Assembly: GCF_029323795.1 (NCBI RefSeq)
Contig: NZ_CP119758.1
Coordinates: 2,356,001 to 2,420,000 of the forward strand
DNA from: Zobellia alginiliquefaciens
GTDB taxonomy: Bacteria > Bacteroidota > Bacteroidia > Flavobacteriales > Flavobacteriaceae
Direction: 5' to 3'
DNA length: 64,000 nucleotides
A model generated the notes under the pieces. It was not told where the DNA came from. It did no database searches and saw nothing but the letters and a program-made list of their open reading frames with translations. Position numbers and translations under genes: made by a program. Shown here piece by piece: positions 8,288 through 17,600 of this stretch (the first letter of the stretch is position 1; each line of letters opens with the position of its first letter).

Positions 8288-10072
8288 TTAATTCACGGCA
8301 TCTCCTCTTAGTATTCTGAAATTCTTTCGCGCTTGTGGAAAATAATAACTGTCCTGGTAGTTATAAATGATTTTCTCGTAATACGACTTCGCTTTTTCAG
8401 GCTGATTCAAGGTGTTTCTATAGAGCTCTGCTAGCGCAAAATGCGCATCGTCTGCCAAAATACCATTGGCATAGAACTCCGTTATTTTTTGGTAATTGTA
8501 TTCGGCGGCTTCATAGGACTTGATGCTTTCTAGAAGTTTTCCTTGTTTAAGAAGGGCCTCGTCCTCTATTTTTTCGCCTTTATGGTTTTCAAGAATACCA
8601 TCAAGCTCAGCAATGGCTTCTTTTGTTTTGTTTTGATAGGCTAGAAGGTCTGCTCGGGCATATTTCTTTAAAGCGGTTTGTGTAGAATCTTCCAAGGAAT
8701 TATCAGAGATTAATAAACTTAATTGCATGGCATCATTGGCAATGAGCTGGGATGTTGAGCTTCTTAGTACTTTAAGTTGGGTAAGTGCCCAGTCAAAATC
8801 ACCTTTGTAGAAACTGGTCTGGGCCACCTTAAACCTTGCATTTTGCCCAAGTACATCATTTTTTAGGTTTTGTTGTATTTGCGAAAAATAGATGAGCGCT
8901 TCATTAAATTTTTTGTCATAGACCAAAATATCACCCAAGGCTAATTTTACAAAAGCCTTTCCTCGTGCGTTTAGCGGAAGCTCTAAACTTTGCTTTAGAA
9001 TCTGGACGGCCATTTCCGGAGTTTCTTTTTTAAAGGTCAGAAAGTTTGCATATGCTACTTGCAATTGCAGGGTTTGAGACTTGTAGCCGTGTATGTTGAT
9101 TAGTTCATCAAATTGTCTTTGGACGGTTTGCAACTCTTTTTCAGAAGGGTCTAAAAGCTGAATATCAATAAGGTTTAATTGAGCGTTTAGCTTAGTGACG
9201 GCGTCACCACTATTATCTGCTATAAATTGAAATATTTCTTGAGCGGTTTCGGTTTCACTTTCTTCCAACGCTAAATTACCAAGGGTATTAAGGCGATGCA
9301 TGTTTGCACCTTCCATTCGTTTATAAATGGCTTTTTCCTGTCTAAAAGCGCTGTTGTATTGCTTTTGCTGTACAAATAACCAACTAAGAAGCTCGTTCCA
9401 GAGTATATCTGGATTCTTCTGGGCGTTTTGTAGGAGTATTTTTTTGAAAGTGATATTGTTTTCATTTTCGGCATCTGCCGTAATGAAATCATCTATATTC
9501 CTAAGTACGTTAGATTTTGATGTCTTGCCCTCACTAATAAGGTTGAGGTACGAAACATACATTTTTTTAATATTCCCCTGTTCACCATAAATGCGGGCCA
9601 TCTGGTAATTATAATCCAATTGGGGATTTAGCTTCATAGCTTTGGAATAGGCAGCGAGGGCTTCGTCTAGAAGTGCATATTTTTGAAAGCGATAACCAAT
9701 GCCATACCCGTAATTCGGATTTTTGTCAATTTGTGAAATTGCTTTTTGATAGTATTCTTTTGCTTTTTCCGGTAGGTTTTGCAATCTGTAGTTATACCCC
9801 ATTTCAATTAATAAAGTGGGAAAGACATTGGCATCCTTAATTTTTTCGGATAACAAGTTCTCTGCGTCCGTATAGCGTTCCAATTGCTGGTAGGTTGCAA
9901 TAAGTGCTTCGGTGTAGTCGGTTCTACGTGGGTTTTTATCCACCAATTTTTCATAGTACACTACAGCCTTGTCAAAATCCCCATCGTTAAAGTACTGCTT
10001 TGCCAAGAAGTCTTCTTGGGCCACAGTGGAAAACGTAATAAGAAGAATGGCGATGCTATATAGAGCCTTCAT
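8288..10072 (-). CDS. Secreted TPR-repeat protein
   Basis: A 594-residue protein with a signal peptide (MKALYSIAILLITFSTVAQ) and TPR repeats through its length, for instance QYFNDGDFDKAVVYYEKLVDKNP, KAKEYYQKAIS and EKAKSYYEKII at the C-terminus. It has no transmembrane helix after the signal and no lipobox, so a periplasmic scaffold is likely. Comparable TPR proteins in Bacteroidetes assist outer-membrane assembly or gliding machinery, but no such link is shown here. It is the first gene of the minus-strand run ending at mgtE; a TAAATTTG -7 element lies on the minus strand at 10086-10093. Confidence 0.85.
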   Translation of the reverse strand: MKALYSIAILLITFSTVAQEDFLAKQYFNDGDFDKAVVYYEKLVDKNPRRTDYTEALIATYQQLERYTDAENLLSEKIKDANVFPTLLIEMGYNYRLQNLPEKAKEYYQKAISQIDKNPNYGYGIGYRFQKYALLDEALAAYSKAMKLNPQLDYNYQMARIYGEQGNIKKMYVSYLNLISEGKTSKSNVLRNIDDFITADAENENNITFKKILLQNAQKNPDILWNELLSWLFVQQKQYNSAFRQEKAIYKRMEGANMHRLNTLGNLALEESETETAQEIFQFIADNSGDAVTKLNAQLNLIDIQLLDPSEKELQTVQRQFDELINIHGYKSQTLQLQVAYANFLTFKKETPEMAVQILKQSLELPLNARGKAFVKLALGDILVYDKKFNEALIYFSQIQQNLKNDVLGQNARFKVAQTSFYKGDFDWALTQLKVLRSSTSQLIANDAMQLSLLISDNSLEDSTQTALKKYARADLLAYQNKTKEAIAELDGILENHKGEKIEDEALLKQGKLLESIKSYEAAEYNYQKITEFYANGILADDAHFALAELYRNTLNQPEKAKSYYEKIIYNYQDSYYFPQARKNFRILRGDAVN

Positions 10073-10085
10073 ACATGAAATTTAA

Positions 10086-10093
10086 CAAATTTA
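10086..10093 (-). promoter_or_regulatory. Putative -7 promoter element for the TPR operon
   Basis: Minus-strand TAAATTTG matches the Bacteroidetes TAnnTTTG -7 consensus and would put the transcript start a few bases ahead of the ATG at 10072. No good -33 TTTG is present at the expected distance, so support is partial. Confidence 0.4.
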
Positions 10094-10277
10094 CGTTAGC
10101 CCCGGAAAAGAATCTGTTAAGGGGACTATAATTTGGACATAAATAGATTGCAAGTCCGGTTTACTTCATTTTACACAAGAATAAAAGCCATTCATACAAT
10201 GTGGCTTAGCACCTGTTTTTATGTGTAATATATTTATAATCAGAACATTAATGAATTTAAATTTAAAAAATAGAAAA

Positions 10278-10589
10278 ATGGCAGTGTTTGTAAAAAATTG
10301 TGACCGCTATGCAGCGTTTCTTTATCCGAACGGAACTAACTCAGGTAGAATTAATCTGTATTGTGCAGATGGGTATAGGATCTATCTAATTTTTGTTGAT
10401 GGAAATCTATCTGAAAATACATATAACGAAGGCATAAAAACGGGAGTGGGTTACCAACCAATAGATAGGTATAGTGATTATTTGGATTTGGTTAGAAATG
10501 AAAAACCAATACGAGTAACATTCAATACCACTAAGAAAAGCTATGTTGTCTACGCCTCTGGTGAAGAGGTTGGGGAAGGAGAGATGTAA
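10278..10589 (+). CDS. Small hypothetical protein
   Basis: A 103-residue soluble protein that I do not recognise. It starts MAVFVKNCDRYAAFLYPNGT and contains predicted beta strands (RINLYCADGYRIYLIFVDG, IRVTFNTTKKSYVVYASG), with no signal peptide, no membrane segment and no catalytic motif. An upstream ATG at 10221 extends the frame by 19 residues, but the A-rich leader before 10278 (TAGAAAA) is the typical flavobacterial start context. The gene stands alone between the divergent TPR gene and the convergent serS and shares a bidirectional terminator with serS. Confidence 0.7.
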   Translation: MAVFVKNCDRYAAFLYPNGTNSGRINLYCADGYRIYLIFVDGNLSENTYNEGIKTGVGYQPIDRYSDYLDLVRNEKPIRVTFNTTKKSYVVYASGEEVGEGEM

Positions 10590-10601
10590 ATTGTGTAAAA
10601 C

Positions 10602-10636
10602 AAAATCGGCCAGACGTATTGATCCTGGCCGATTTT
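10602..10636. terminator. Bidirectional intrinsic terminator between the small hypothetical gene and serS
   Basis: Perfect 12-bp stem AAAATCGGCCAG / CTGGCCGATTTT with an 11-nt loop. The A and T tracts at the two ends let it work in both directions for the converging genes. Confidence 0.9.
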
Positions 10637-10654
10637 AATTTATTATCATCTCAT

Positions 10655-11926
10655 TTAATCTATGCGACTAAATCCACAATAGGGAACCAATACTTCTGGA
10701 ATTTCAATTCCGTCTGCGGTTTGGTAGTTTTCTAAAATCCCGGCTAATACTCTTGGCAATGCTAACGAACTTCCGTTTAAGGTGTGTGCCAACTGACTTT
10801 TACCGTTTTCGTCTTTATACCGTAACTTCAATCGGTTGGCTTGGTAGGTTTCAAAATTAGAAACCGAACTAATTTCCAACCAACGGTCTTGTGCGGTAGA
10901 GAATACCTCAAAATCAAAAGTAAGTGCAGAGGTAAAACCTAGGTCACCACCACAAAGTCTAAGAATACGATATGGCAACTTAAGCTCTCTAAGGATGTTT
11001 TTTACATGTTCTACCATACCATCTAAAGCCTTAAACGAATTGGCAGGGTTTTCCACACGTACAATTTCAACTTTATCAAATTGGTGTAAACGGTTCAGGC
11101 CACGAACGTGAGCGCCATAGCTACCCGCTTCCCTTCTAAAACAAGGTGTGTAGGCGGTATAACAAATAGGGAAGTCACTTTCTGCTACTATTTCATCACG
11201 AAAAAGATTGGTAACAGGAACTTCCGCTGTTGGAATAAGATATAAATCATCTTCTCCTACGTGGTACATCTGCCCTTCTTTATCCGGTAATTGCCCTGTG
11301 CCAAGACCGGAGGCTTCATTCACCAAGTGCGGCACTTGTATTTCCGTATAACCCGCTTCTGCATTCTTATCAAGAAAATAAGAAATTAAAGCACGTTGTA
11401 ATCGAGCACCTTTTCCTTTGTAGACCGGGAAACCAGCACCGGTGACTTTTACACCCAGCTCAAAGTTGATGATATCGTACTTTTTAGCCAATTCCCAGTG
11501 GGGGAGTGCATCTGCGATTAAAGTAGGGACCTCACCTTCTTTGAATATCTCTTCGTTATCTTCATCCGTATTTCCTGCAGGAACAGAGTCATGAGGTACA
11601 TTCGGTATTTTGTAAAGTGCTTTTTGAAGCTCTTCGGCAATCGTGTTCAGTTCATCGCTTAGTTTTTTTGAGTCTTCCTTTAGGGTGCCCGTTTTTTCTT
11701 TAAGCACGTTGGCTTCTTGGGCTTTACCACTTTTAAAGAGCATACCTATTTCTTTGGAAAGTTTGTTGCTTTCCGCTAGGGTAGTGTCCAAAGCCGTTTG
11801 TGTTGAACGTCTTTTCTCATCCAATTGTAATACATCATCAATCAAAGGTGCGGCATCTATATTTCGCTTTTTTAATGCATTTATGATGTCGTCTTTTTTG
11901 TCTCGAACTACGTGTAGCTGTAACAT
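10655..11926 (-). CDS. serS: Seryl-tRNA synthetase
   Basis: Class II synthetase that charges tRNA-Ser. The first 110 residues form the long antiparallel coiled coil that grips the tRNA variable arm; the catalytic domain shows motif 2 (CFRREAGSYGAHVRGLNRLHQ) split over CFRREAGSYGA and RLHQFDKVE, the serine-binding TAEVP of LIPTAEVPVTN, and motif 3 (NGSSLALPRVLAGILENYQ). Length, 423 residues, is standard. It is a single gene converging with the small hypothetical gene upstream of the shared terminator. Confidence 0.97.
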   Translation of the reverse strand: MLQLHVVRDKKDDIINALKKRNIDAAPLIDDVLQLDEKRRSTQTALDTTLAESNKLSKEIGMLFKSGKAQEANVLKEKTGTLKEDSKKLSDELNTIAEELQKALYKIPNVPHDSVPAGNTDEDNEEIFKEGEVPTLIADALPHWELAKKYDIINFELGVKVTGAGFPVYKGKGARLQRALISYFLDKNAEAGYTEIQVPHLVNEASGLGTGQLPDKEGQMYHVGEDDLYLIPTAEVPVTNLFRDEIVAESDFPICYTAYTPCFRREAGSYGAHVRGLNRLHQFDKVEIVRVENPANSFKALDGMVEHVKNILRELKLPYRILRLCGGDLGFTSALTFDFEVFSTAQDRWLEISSVSNFETYQANRLKLRYKDENGKSQLAHTLNGSSLALPRVLAGILENYQTADGIEIPEVLVPYCGFSRID

Positions 11927-11945
11927 TGCTCTTAAATTTAGTCTG

Positions 11946-11953
11946 CAAATTTA
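11946..11953 (-). promoter_or_regulatory. Putative -7 promoter element for serS
   Basis: Minus-strand TAAATTTG fits TAnnTTTG and lies about 20 nt ahead of the serS ATG. A matching -33 TTTG is not clear. Confidence 0.4.
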
Positions 11954-12005
11954 AACTAATGATTAAAAACGAATACATTTACAGCCGTTATAATCTTATT
12001 ATTTT

Positions 12006-12383
12006 ATGGTTTTTGAACATTTAGCGTTGAACGTTACGGATATTAAGAAAAGAGTGGACTGGTTTGTAGCCCATCTGGGTCTTAAGGTGGTAGTTGCTAA
12101 AGAGAATCCGCCTTTTATGACGTTCTTGGCCGACTCCACAGATAGGGTGATATTATAATTGTATCAAAAAGAGAACGAACCTTTTAGCAATTTTAAAGAA
12201 CGGCAACCGGCAACATTCCATATGGCATTCGTTTCTGATGATGCTAAACTTGATAAAGAAAGGCTAATACGTGAAGGGGCATCTTTGGTAGAAGAAGTAA
12301 AACGTGAAGGGGTACATTTGGTTATGTTGCGTGACCCATGGGGAATGCCTTTACAACTTTGTCAACGGGCCAATAAGTTTTAA
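12006..12383 (+). pseudogene. VOC-family gene interrupted by one in-frame stop codon
   Basis: From the ATG at 12006 the frame encodes a VOC protein (MVFEHLALNVTDIKKRVDWF...), but codon 51 is TAA at 12156-12158. The same frame resumes at once with LYQKENEPFSNFKER and runs to a normal VOC end (VMLRDPWGMPLQLCQ) and the stop at 12381-12383. Family members have Glu at the stop position (..VIL-E-LYQ..), so a single GAA-to-TAA change explains it. No other frameshift is present, suggesting a recent mutation, a sequencing error, or readthrough. A TTG at 12159 could in principle restart translation of the C-terminal half, which alone would lack half the fold. Confidence 0.8.
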
Positions 12384-13708
12384 TGCTTTTCTGATTCGGG
12401 TGAGGGGTAGATCCATTCGTTATGCCAAAAGTAATTCCATTTAACATGGGCTAAATCTACTTTAGGGTCTATAAACGGGCGGTAAGGTTTACCGTTAATA
12501 CTAACTCTGGAGTTCACGGCGTATACCTCTATTTGCTCTCCTTTTGCTGCGTATTCTTTTTTTAATCTTTGCGCAAATTGCCAAATAAAGTCTGGGTAGC
12601 CGCCAATTCTACGCAGTTGCTTTTTGGTAAGGTAATCTTCATTTTTTATTGTAGTTTTTTCACCGGTTTCCTTATTTATTACTTTAAACTTTAAGGATCC
12701 GGAACGACTTCTGAGCATCATGCGCCAACTTAATCTATGGCCTTCTTCCGTCCATAACACATCATCTTTTATAAAATGATGTCTTACGGGTAATGCTAGC
12801 TGTACCAAGAAATACAGACCGCCAAGTATAAAAAGGATGTTTTTATACTTAGGGACTTCCAGCTTCTGTAGCAGGTACGGTTTTTTCTTTTTGAAGAATA
12901 TTTTTCGAATCGTTTCAGGTTCAAAAAAGAACACTGTAAAGGCTAATGCCAAATAAGGGAATATGCCAATTTGAAAAACAATAGAATTGAACAGATGAAA
13001 AAATATGGATGCGAAAAAAGCAATTTTTCGAGTGGGTTTCCAAAGGAGGGCCGGTACTATGAGTAAGTCGAATAAAATACCGGAAATTCCTATAATTTTA
13101 TGAAGGAGGGGTTCTTGTAAAAGATTTCCAATTATGGGGTAACTTGCCTTATTGAGCATAAGAACGCGGACAATGCCAAAATCTAACCAATCTCCGTAAA
13201 GTTTTGCTATAGAGGCATAAGTATAGACGATAATCAATTGAAAAATTATAGCCCACCTCACATACGTTAACATACTATTACTTTGCAAATGGGGGTTTCT
13301 CTTTGCATCTATGGAATAACTTCGGTGTGCCGGTAAAAAGCACATGATCAACGAGATTAGTACTAAAAGGTAATAGTGATTGTTGTACGATGTTTTTTGC
13401 ATCAGGTAGACACATGTCCACATTACGGTGAACGAAATGATGGCAAAACGGTATTTGTACCCCAAGGAGATTAGTACGCCAAGTGTACCCATGGCGAAAA
13501 AGTAATAATACATTCCGAAACCCGGTAAGGGCTGCAGCCAATCAAAACCGATAAAGTTGAAAGTGAATTTAGGTTCAATTAAAGTTCTTCTGATCCAACC
13601 GGTTAAAATGGCGCCATAACATTCCAGTGAAATCAATATTCCGAAGAAAATACGGAAAATAATTAGTTGTGAATTATCGATTTTCGAAAAGAGAAAACGA
13701 TTCAACAT
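12380..13708 (-). CDS. HTTM-domain (vitamin K-dependent gamma-carboxylase-like) membrane protein
   Basis: A 442-residue integral membrane protein. The first 280 residues carry several hydrophobic helices with the HTTM hallmarks: LIIFRIFFGILISLE at the start, QKTSYNNHYYLLVLISLIM, YTYASIAKLYGDWL and FFHLFNSIVFQIGIFPYLAL. The family is related to the membrane part of gamma-glutamyl carboxylase, but most bacterial members lack a known substrate. The C-terminal 130 residues are soluble (LRSRSGSLKFKVINKETGEK), consistent with the periplasmic region of relatives. Its stop overlaps the end of the VOC pseudogene by 4 bp and its start directly abuts ribF. Confidence 0.8.
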   Translation of the reverse strand: MLNRFLFSKIDNSQLIIFRIFFGILISLECYGAILTGWIRRTLIEPKFTFNFIGFDWLQPLPGFGMYYYFFAMGTLGVLISLGYKYRFAIISFTVMWTCVYLMQKTSYNNHYYLLVLISLIMCFLPAHRSYSIDAKRNPHLQSNSMLTYVRWAIIFQLIIVYTYASIAKLYGDWLDFGIVRVLMLNKASYPIIGNLLQEPLLHKIIGISGILFDLLIVPALLWKPTRKIAFFASIFFHLFNSIVFQIGIFPYLALAFTVFFFEPETIRKIFFKKKKPYLLQKLEVPKYKNILFILGGLYFLVQLALPVRHHFIKDDVLWTEEGHRLSWRMMLRSRSGSLKFKVINKETGEKTTIKNEDYLTKKQLRRIGGYPDFIWQFAQRLKKEYAAKGEQIEVYAVNSRVSINGKPYRPFIDPKVDLAHVKWNYFWHNEWIYPSPESEKH

Positions 13709-14635
13709 TTATTTAGAGATTAATGCAAGAGAGGTTTGCTTATCTTTTTCAATCTGTTTTTTCAATGCTTCTACGGATTCAAATTTGTGCTCGTCCCGTA
13801 TACGGTGCAAAATATCTATCTGTAGTTCTTGGCCATAGAGATCTTGGTCAAAATCAAAAAAATTGATTTCAATTGTCTTTTTCTTTCCGGCAACCGTTGG
13901 GTTGTAGCCAATGTTCATCATGCCGTAGACCGTTTGTTCCGAAATTTTACTTTTTACAACATACACACCGTTTTTGGGTATGAGTTTGTAGGACTCGGCA
14001 ATATGTAGGTTGGCCGTAGGGAAACCAATTTGTCTGCCTAGACCTTTCCCTTTTTCTATGGTGCCTGTAAGCATGTAGTTATATCCCAAATATGCATTAG
14101 CAGTTGTAATATCTCCTTCTTGAAGGGCTTTTCTTATTTTGGTAGAACTGACGGATACTTCGTCTATTTCTTGAGCGGATATTTCTTCAACTTCAAAGTT
14201 AAAAGTACTGCCAAAGGCTCTTAAGTCTGTAATATTTGCATTTCGGTTTCTGCCAAAACGATGGTCGTAACCAATGATTATTTGTTTTGTGTTTAATTGA
14301 TTTACCAAATTGTCCCTGACAAATTCTGTGGCAGAAAGTCTAGAAAATTCTTGCGTAAAAGGGTGAATGATTAATTGGTCGAGACCTAGAGCTTCTAGTA
14401 TTTTTGTCTTTTCTTCAATTGTATTTAGCAATTTTATGTTCGCATCTTTTTGTAAAACCATACGTGGATGCGGAAAAAAGGTCAATACTGTAGATTTAAG
14501 ATCCAGAGAGGCAGCGTTATTGATCAGGCGTTCAAGAATTTTTCTATGACCTATATGGACTCCGTCAAAAGTGCCTATGGTAATGGCAGTCGGATGCCGT
14601 TTATCGTTTTTGGAAATGCTTTGGACTGTTACCAC
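13709..14635 (-). CDS. ribF: Bifunctional riboflavin kinase/FAD synthetase
   Basis: Makes FMN and then FAD from riboflavin and ATP. The N-terminal FAD synthetase half shows IGTFDGVHIGHRKIL (nucleotidyltransferase G-x-F-D-G-x-H-x-G-H) and IIGYDHRFGRNR; the C-terminal riboflavin kinase half shows GKGLGRQIGFPTANL and NGVYVV, with YGMMNIGYNPTV. Length, 308 residues, is normal. It ends exactly where the HTTM gene starts (13708/13709), so the two are almost surely cotranscribed. The divergent metalloprotease promoter lies about 25-30 bp away. Confidence 0.96.
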   Translation of the reverse strand: MVTVQSISKNDKRHPTAITIGTFDGVHIGHRKILERLINNAASLDLKSTVLTFFPHPRMVLQKDANIKLLNTIEEKTKILEALGLDQLIIHPFTQEFSRLSATEFVRDNLVNQLNTKQIIIGYDHRFGRNRNANITDLRAFGSTFNFEVEEISAQEIDEVSVSSTKIRKALQEGDITTANAYLGYNYMLTGTIEKGKGLGRQIGFPTANLHIAESYKLIPKNGVYVVKSKISEQTVYGMMNIGYNPTVAGKKKTIEINFFDFDQDLYGQELQIDILHRIRDEHKFESVEALKKQIEKDKQTSLALISK

Positions 14636-14658
14636 CTGTTAAAAATAATAAAAAGACT

Positions 14659-14666
14659 TATATTTG
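14659..14666 (+). promoter_or_regulatory. -7 promoter element for the metalloprotease gene
   Basis: TATATTTG exactly fits TAnnTTTG and sits 22 nt ahead of the ATG at 14688, so the leader would be only about 15 nt. A -33 TTTG at the right spacing is not evident. Confidence 0.5.
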
Positions 14667-14687
14667 ATTCTGTTCTAAACCCCCTTG

Positions 14688-17600
14688 ATGGTTACAAAAT
14701 TACGTCTTGTTTTTTCAATTACCATAGCATTTCTTTCCTTTTCCGCTTCGGCACAGAGTGAATACTGGGAAAGTTCGTCAATGAAAAAATCTTCCTACAA
14801 GAAGGTTTCACAAGGTTTGAGGGTAGATGATGGAAAAGTTTTTGCCTTGAAGGAAAAACTTTTCAAACAAGAATTAAAAAATTCTACAACCTCTAAAAGC
14901 AATTCTAGAATCGTCTATTTTCCCAATTCAAGTGGAAATATGGTGGCTTATAGTGTCCGCGAAACTCCAGTTCTTTCAGAGGAACTTTCAAAAAAATATC
15001 CAGAAATCAAGTCATTTTCCGGTAGAGCGGTAGATAATCGTGAAGACCGCATAAGATTTAGTATTTCCCAGAAAGATGTACAAGCTATGATCGTCTCCGC
15101 TAAGACCAGTGAAAGCAGTTTCATTGAAAAAGTGGAGGATGATAAATATATGGTGTACTCAAGAAGTGCTAAAGCAGAAGATGAAAGTGATTTTGTATGC
15201 AGCACTCAAGAAAAAGTATTGGCTTTTGGTGCGAGTCTTACGGCAAAGCCCCTAGATGACCGTGTCATTAGAAAATATAGATTGGCGGTTTCTGCAACTG
15301 GAGAATATACAGAATACCATGGTGGTACAGTAGCCGATGCTCTAGCAGGAATCAACGCAACATTAACCAGGGTAAACGAGGTTTTTGAGACTGATTTGGC
15401 CGTTCGTTTAGAACTTGTTTCCACTACGGATAAAATTATTTATACCAATGTAAACACAGACCCTTATGATGGTACATTAAGTACGTTGGGGAATGAAGGC
15501 CAGGCCGTAATGACCAGTGAAATTGGTGAAACAAATTATGATATAGGGCATGTTTTTCACAAAGGGGAAAACAATGGTAATGCCGGTTTTATAGGCGCTA
15601 TCTGTGTAACCAATAGAAAAGGTAGTGCTTATTCATCGAGCTTAACTCCTAAGGGAGATAGGTTTGACTTGGATTTTGTGGCTCATGAAATGGGCCATCA
15701 ACTAGGGGCAAATCATACTTGGTCCCATGAATTTGAGGGCACTGTAGTCCAGGTAGAACCAGGTAGTGGATCTACTATTATGGGATATGCCGGTATTACG
15801 GGTGTTAATGATGTTGCTGCTAGAGGAGATGATTATTTTCATTATATCAGCATTCAACAGATTATAGATAATTTAAAGACAAAGACTTGTGGTGAGGTTA
15901 TGGGTATTTCTAATACACCACCGGTGGTCGATGGCCTTGAAGATTATGTGATTCCAAAATCTACTGCTTTTGTATTAGAGGGCAGTGCGTCCGATTCAGA
16001 TGCTACGGATGTATTAACCTATACTTGGGAGCAAATAGATAACGGAGTAGTTACTCAGGCCTCTTTTGGTCCAAATAACGCTAGTGGAGCAAATTTTAGG
16101 TCTAGATTGCCAAGTTTAGCTCCAGTACGATATTTTCCTATGCTTTCACAAGTGATAAAAGGCAATTTAACCCAGACTTTCCCAACAAGAGGCTCGGCCT
16201 GGGAAACGGTTTCCGATGTTGAGAGAGAAATGAACTTTGCTTTTAGCGTTAGGGACAATGCACCCGGAGGAGGGCAAGTGGTTTCGGAATTAATGAATAT
16301 TGCCGTAGTGAATAGTGCAGGTCCTTTTCAGGTTACCTCTCAAGCTTCTGCTGAAACCTATGTTGCCGGTGAAATGCTGCAAATAGAATGGGATGTGGCA
16401 GGTACGGATGCATTGCCGGTTGCAACTAAAAACGTAGATATAAGTCTTTCGGTTGATGGTGGGGTAACTTTTACGGTTCCATTAGCAATGGGAGTGGTTA
16501 ACGATGGCGCTCATAAGGTGGTCGTTCCCGGTATGCCAACTACGGAAGCACGTATTATGGTAAAGGCATCGGATAATATTTATTATGCCGTGAACTCAGA
16601 AGATTTTACTATTGAAGCCTCTCAGTTTGTTATGAATTTTTCAGGTTTGGAATATGAAGCCTGTCACTTTGATGACCTTGTGGTTCCATTTGTTTATGAA
16701 ACTTATTTGGGTTTTGATGAAGAAGTTACTTTTGAGGTGACCGATGCGCCCGAAAACCTAGGTGTTACCTTTACGCCAGGAACGGCTTTGCTAGATGGGA
16801 CAGCAGTGGATATGGTGGTTGAAAATACTGAAAATGTGCCGGAAGGGTCTTATTCGTTAACGGTTTCGGCAGTTTCAGCAAGTGTTTCAAAAGAAATTAC
16901 ATTGGACCTAAAAATATATGATACCGACTTTCCAACGGTTGGGCTAACAGCACCGGCAAATAATTTGATTGATGCGGCAACAACAGAGCTGTTGAAGTGG
17001 GAAGAAAATGCATCGTATACTTCGTATGAAGTTCATATTGCTACGGATAGCGGGTTTGCCAATCTCGTTGAGTTGGTTACGGTCACAGCCAACAGCTATG
17101 TGCCCGCTGAGCTGAACAATCAAGAAACATATTATTGGCGAGTAAAACCTTTGAATGTATGTGGTGAAGGAGACTTCAGTACTGTTCGTAATTTCACTAC
17201 CATCCAAGTGGATTGTGCCAACAAACCGGCAAGAGACCTTCCGCAGGAAATTAGCTCATCAGAACGAACTACGGTAATTTCTAAAATTGCCTTTTTTGAA
17301 GATTTAAAGGTGGATGATATTAATGTGAGGTTGAATATTGACCATGAGTATTTAGAGGATTTGGTGGTCACCCTTACCTCGCCGTCCAATACGGTAGTTC
17401 CTTTAATTTCCAGTTCATGTGGTAACCTTAAGAATGTAGATGCAACTTTTGATGATGATGCCAGTAGTTTTACATGTGGAGCAACGGCTACAACGGCAAT
17501 AAATGGAACTGTAAAGCCACTAGGATCATTGAGTTCTTTTAAAGGGGAATCCGTATTGGGTGAGTGGACCTTGACCGTTGTTGATAATGCAGCTAGGGAT

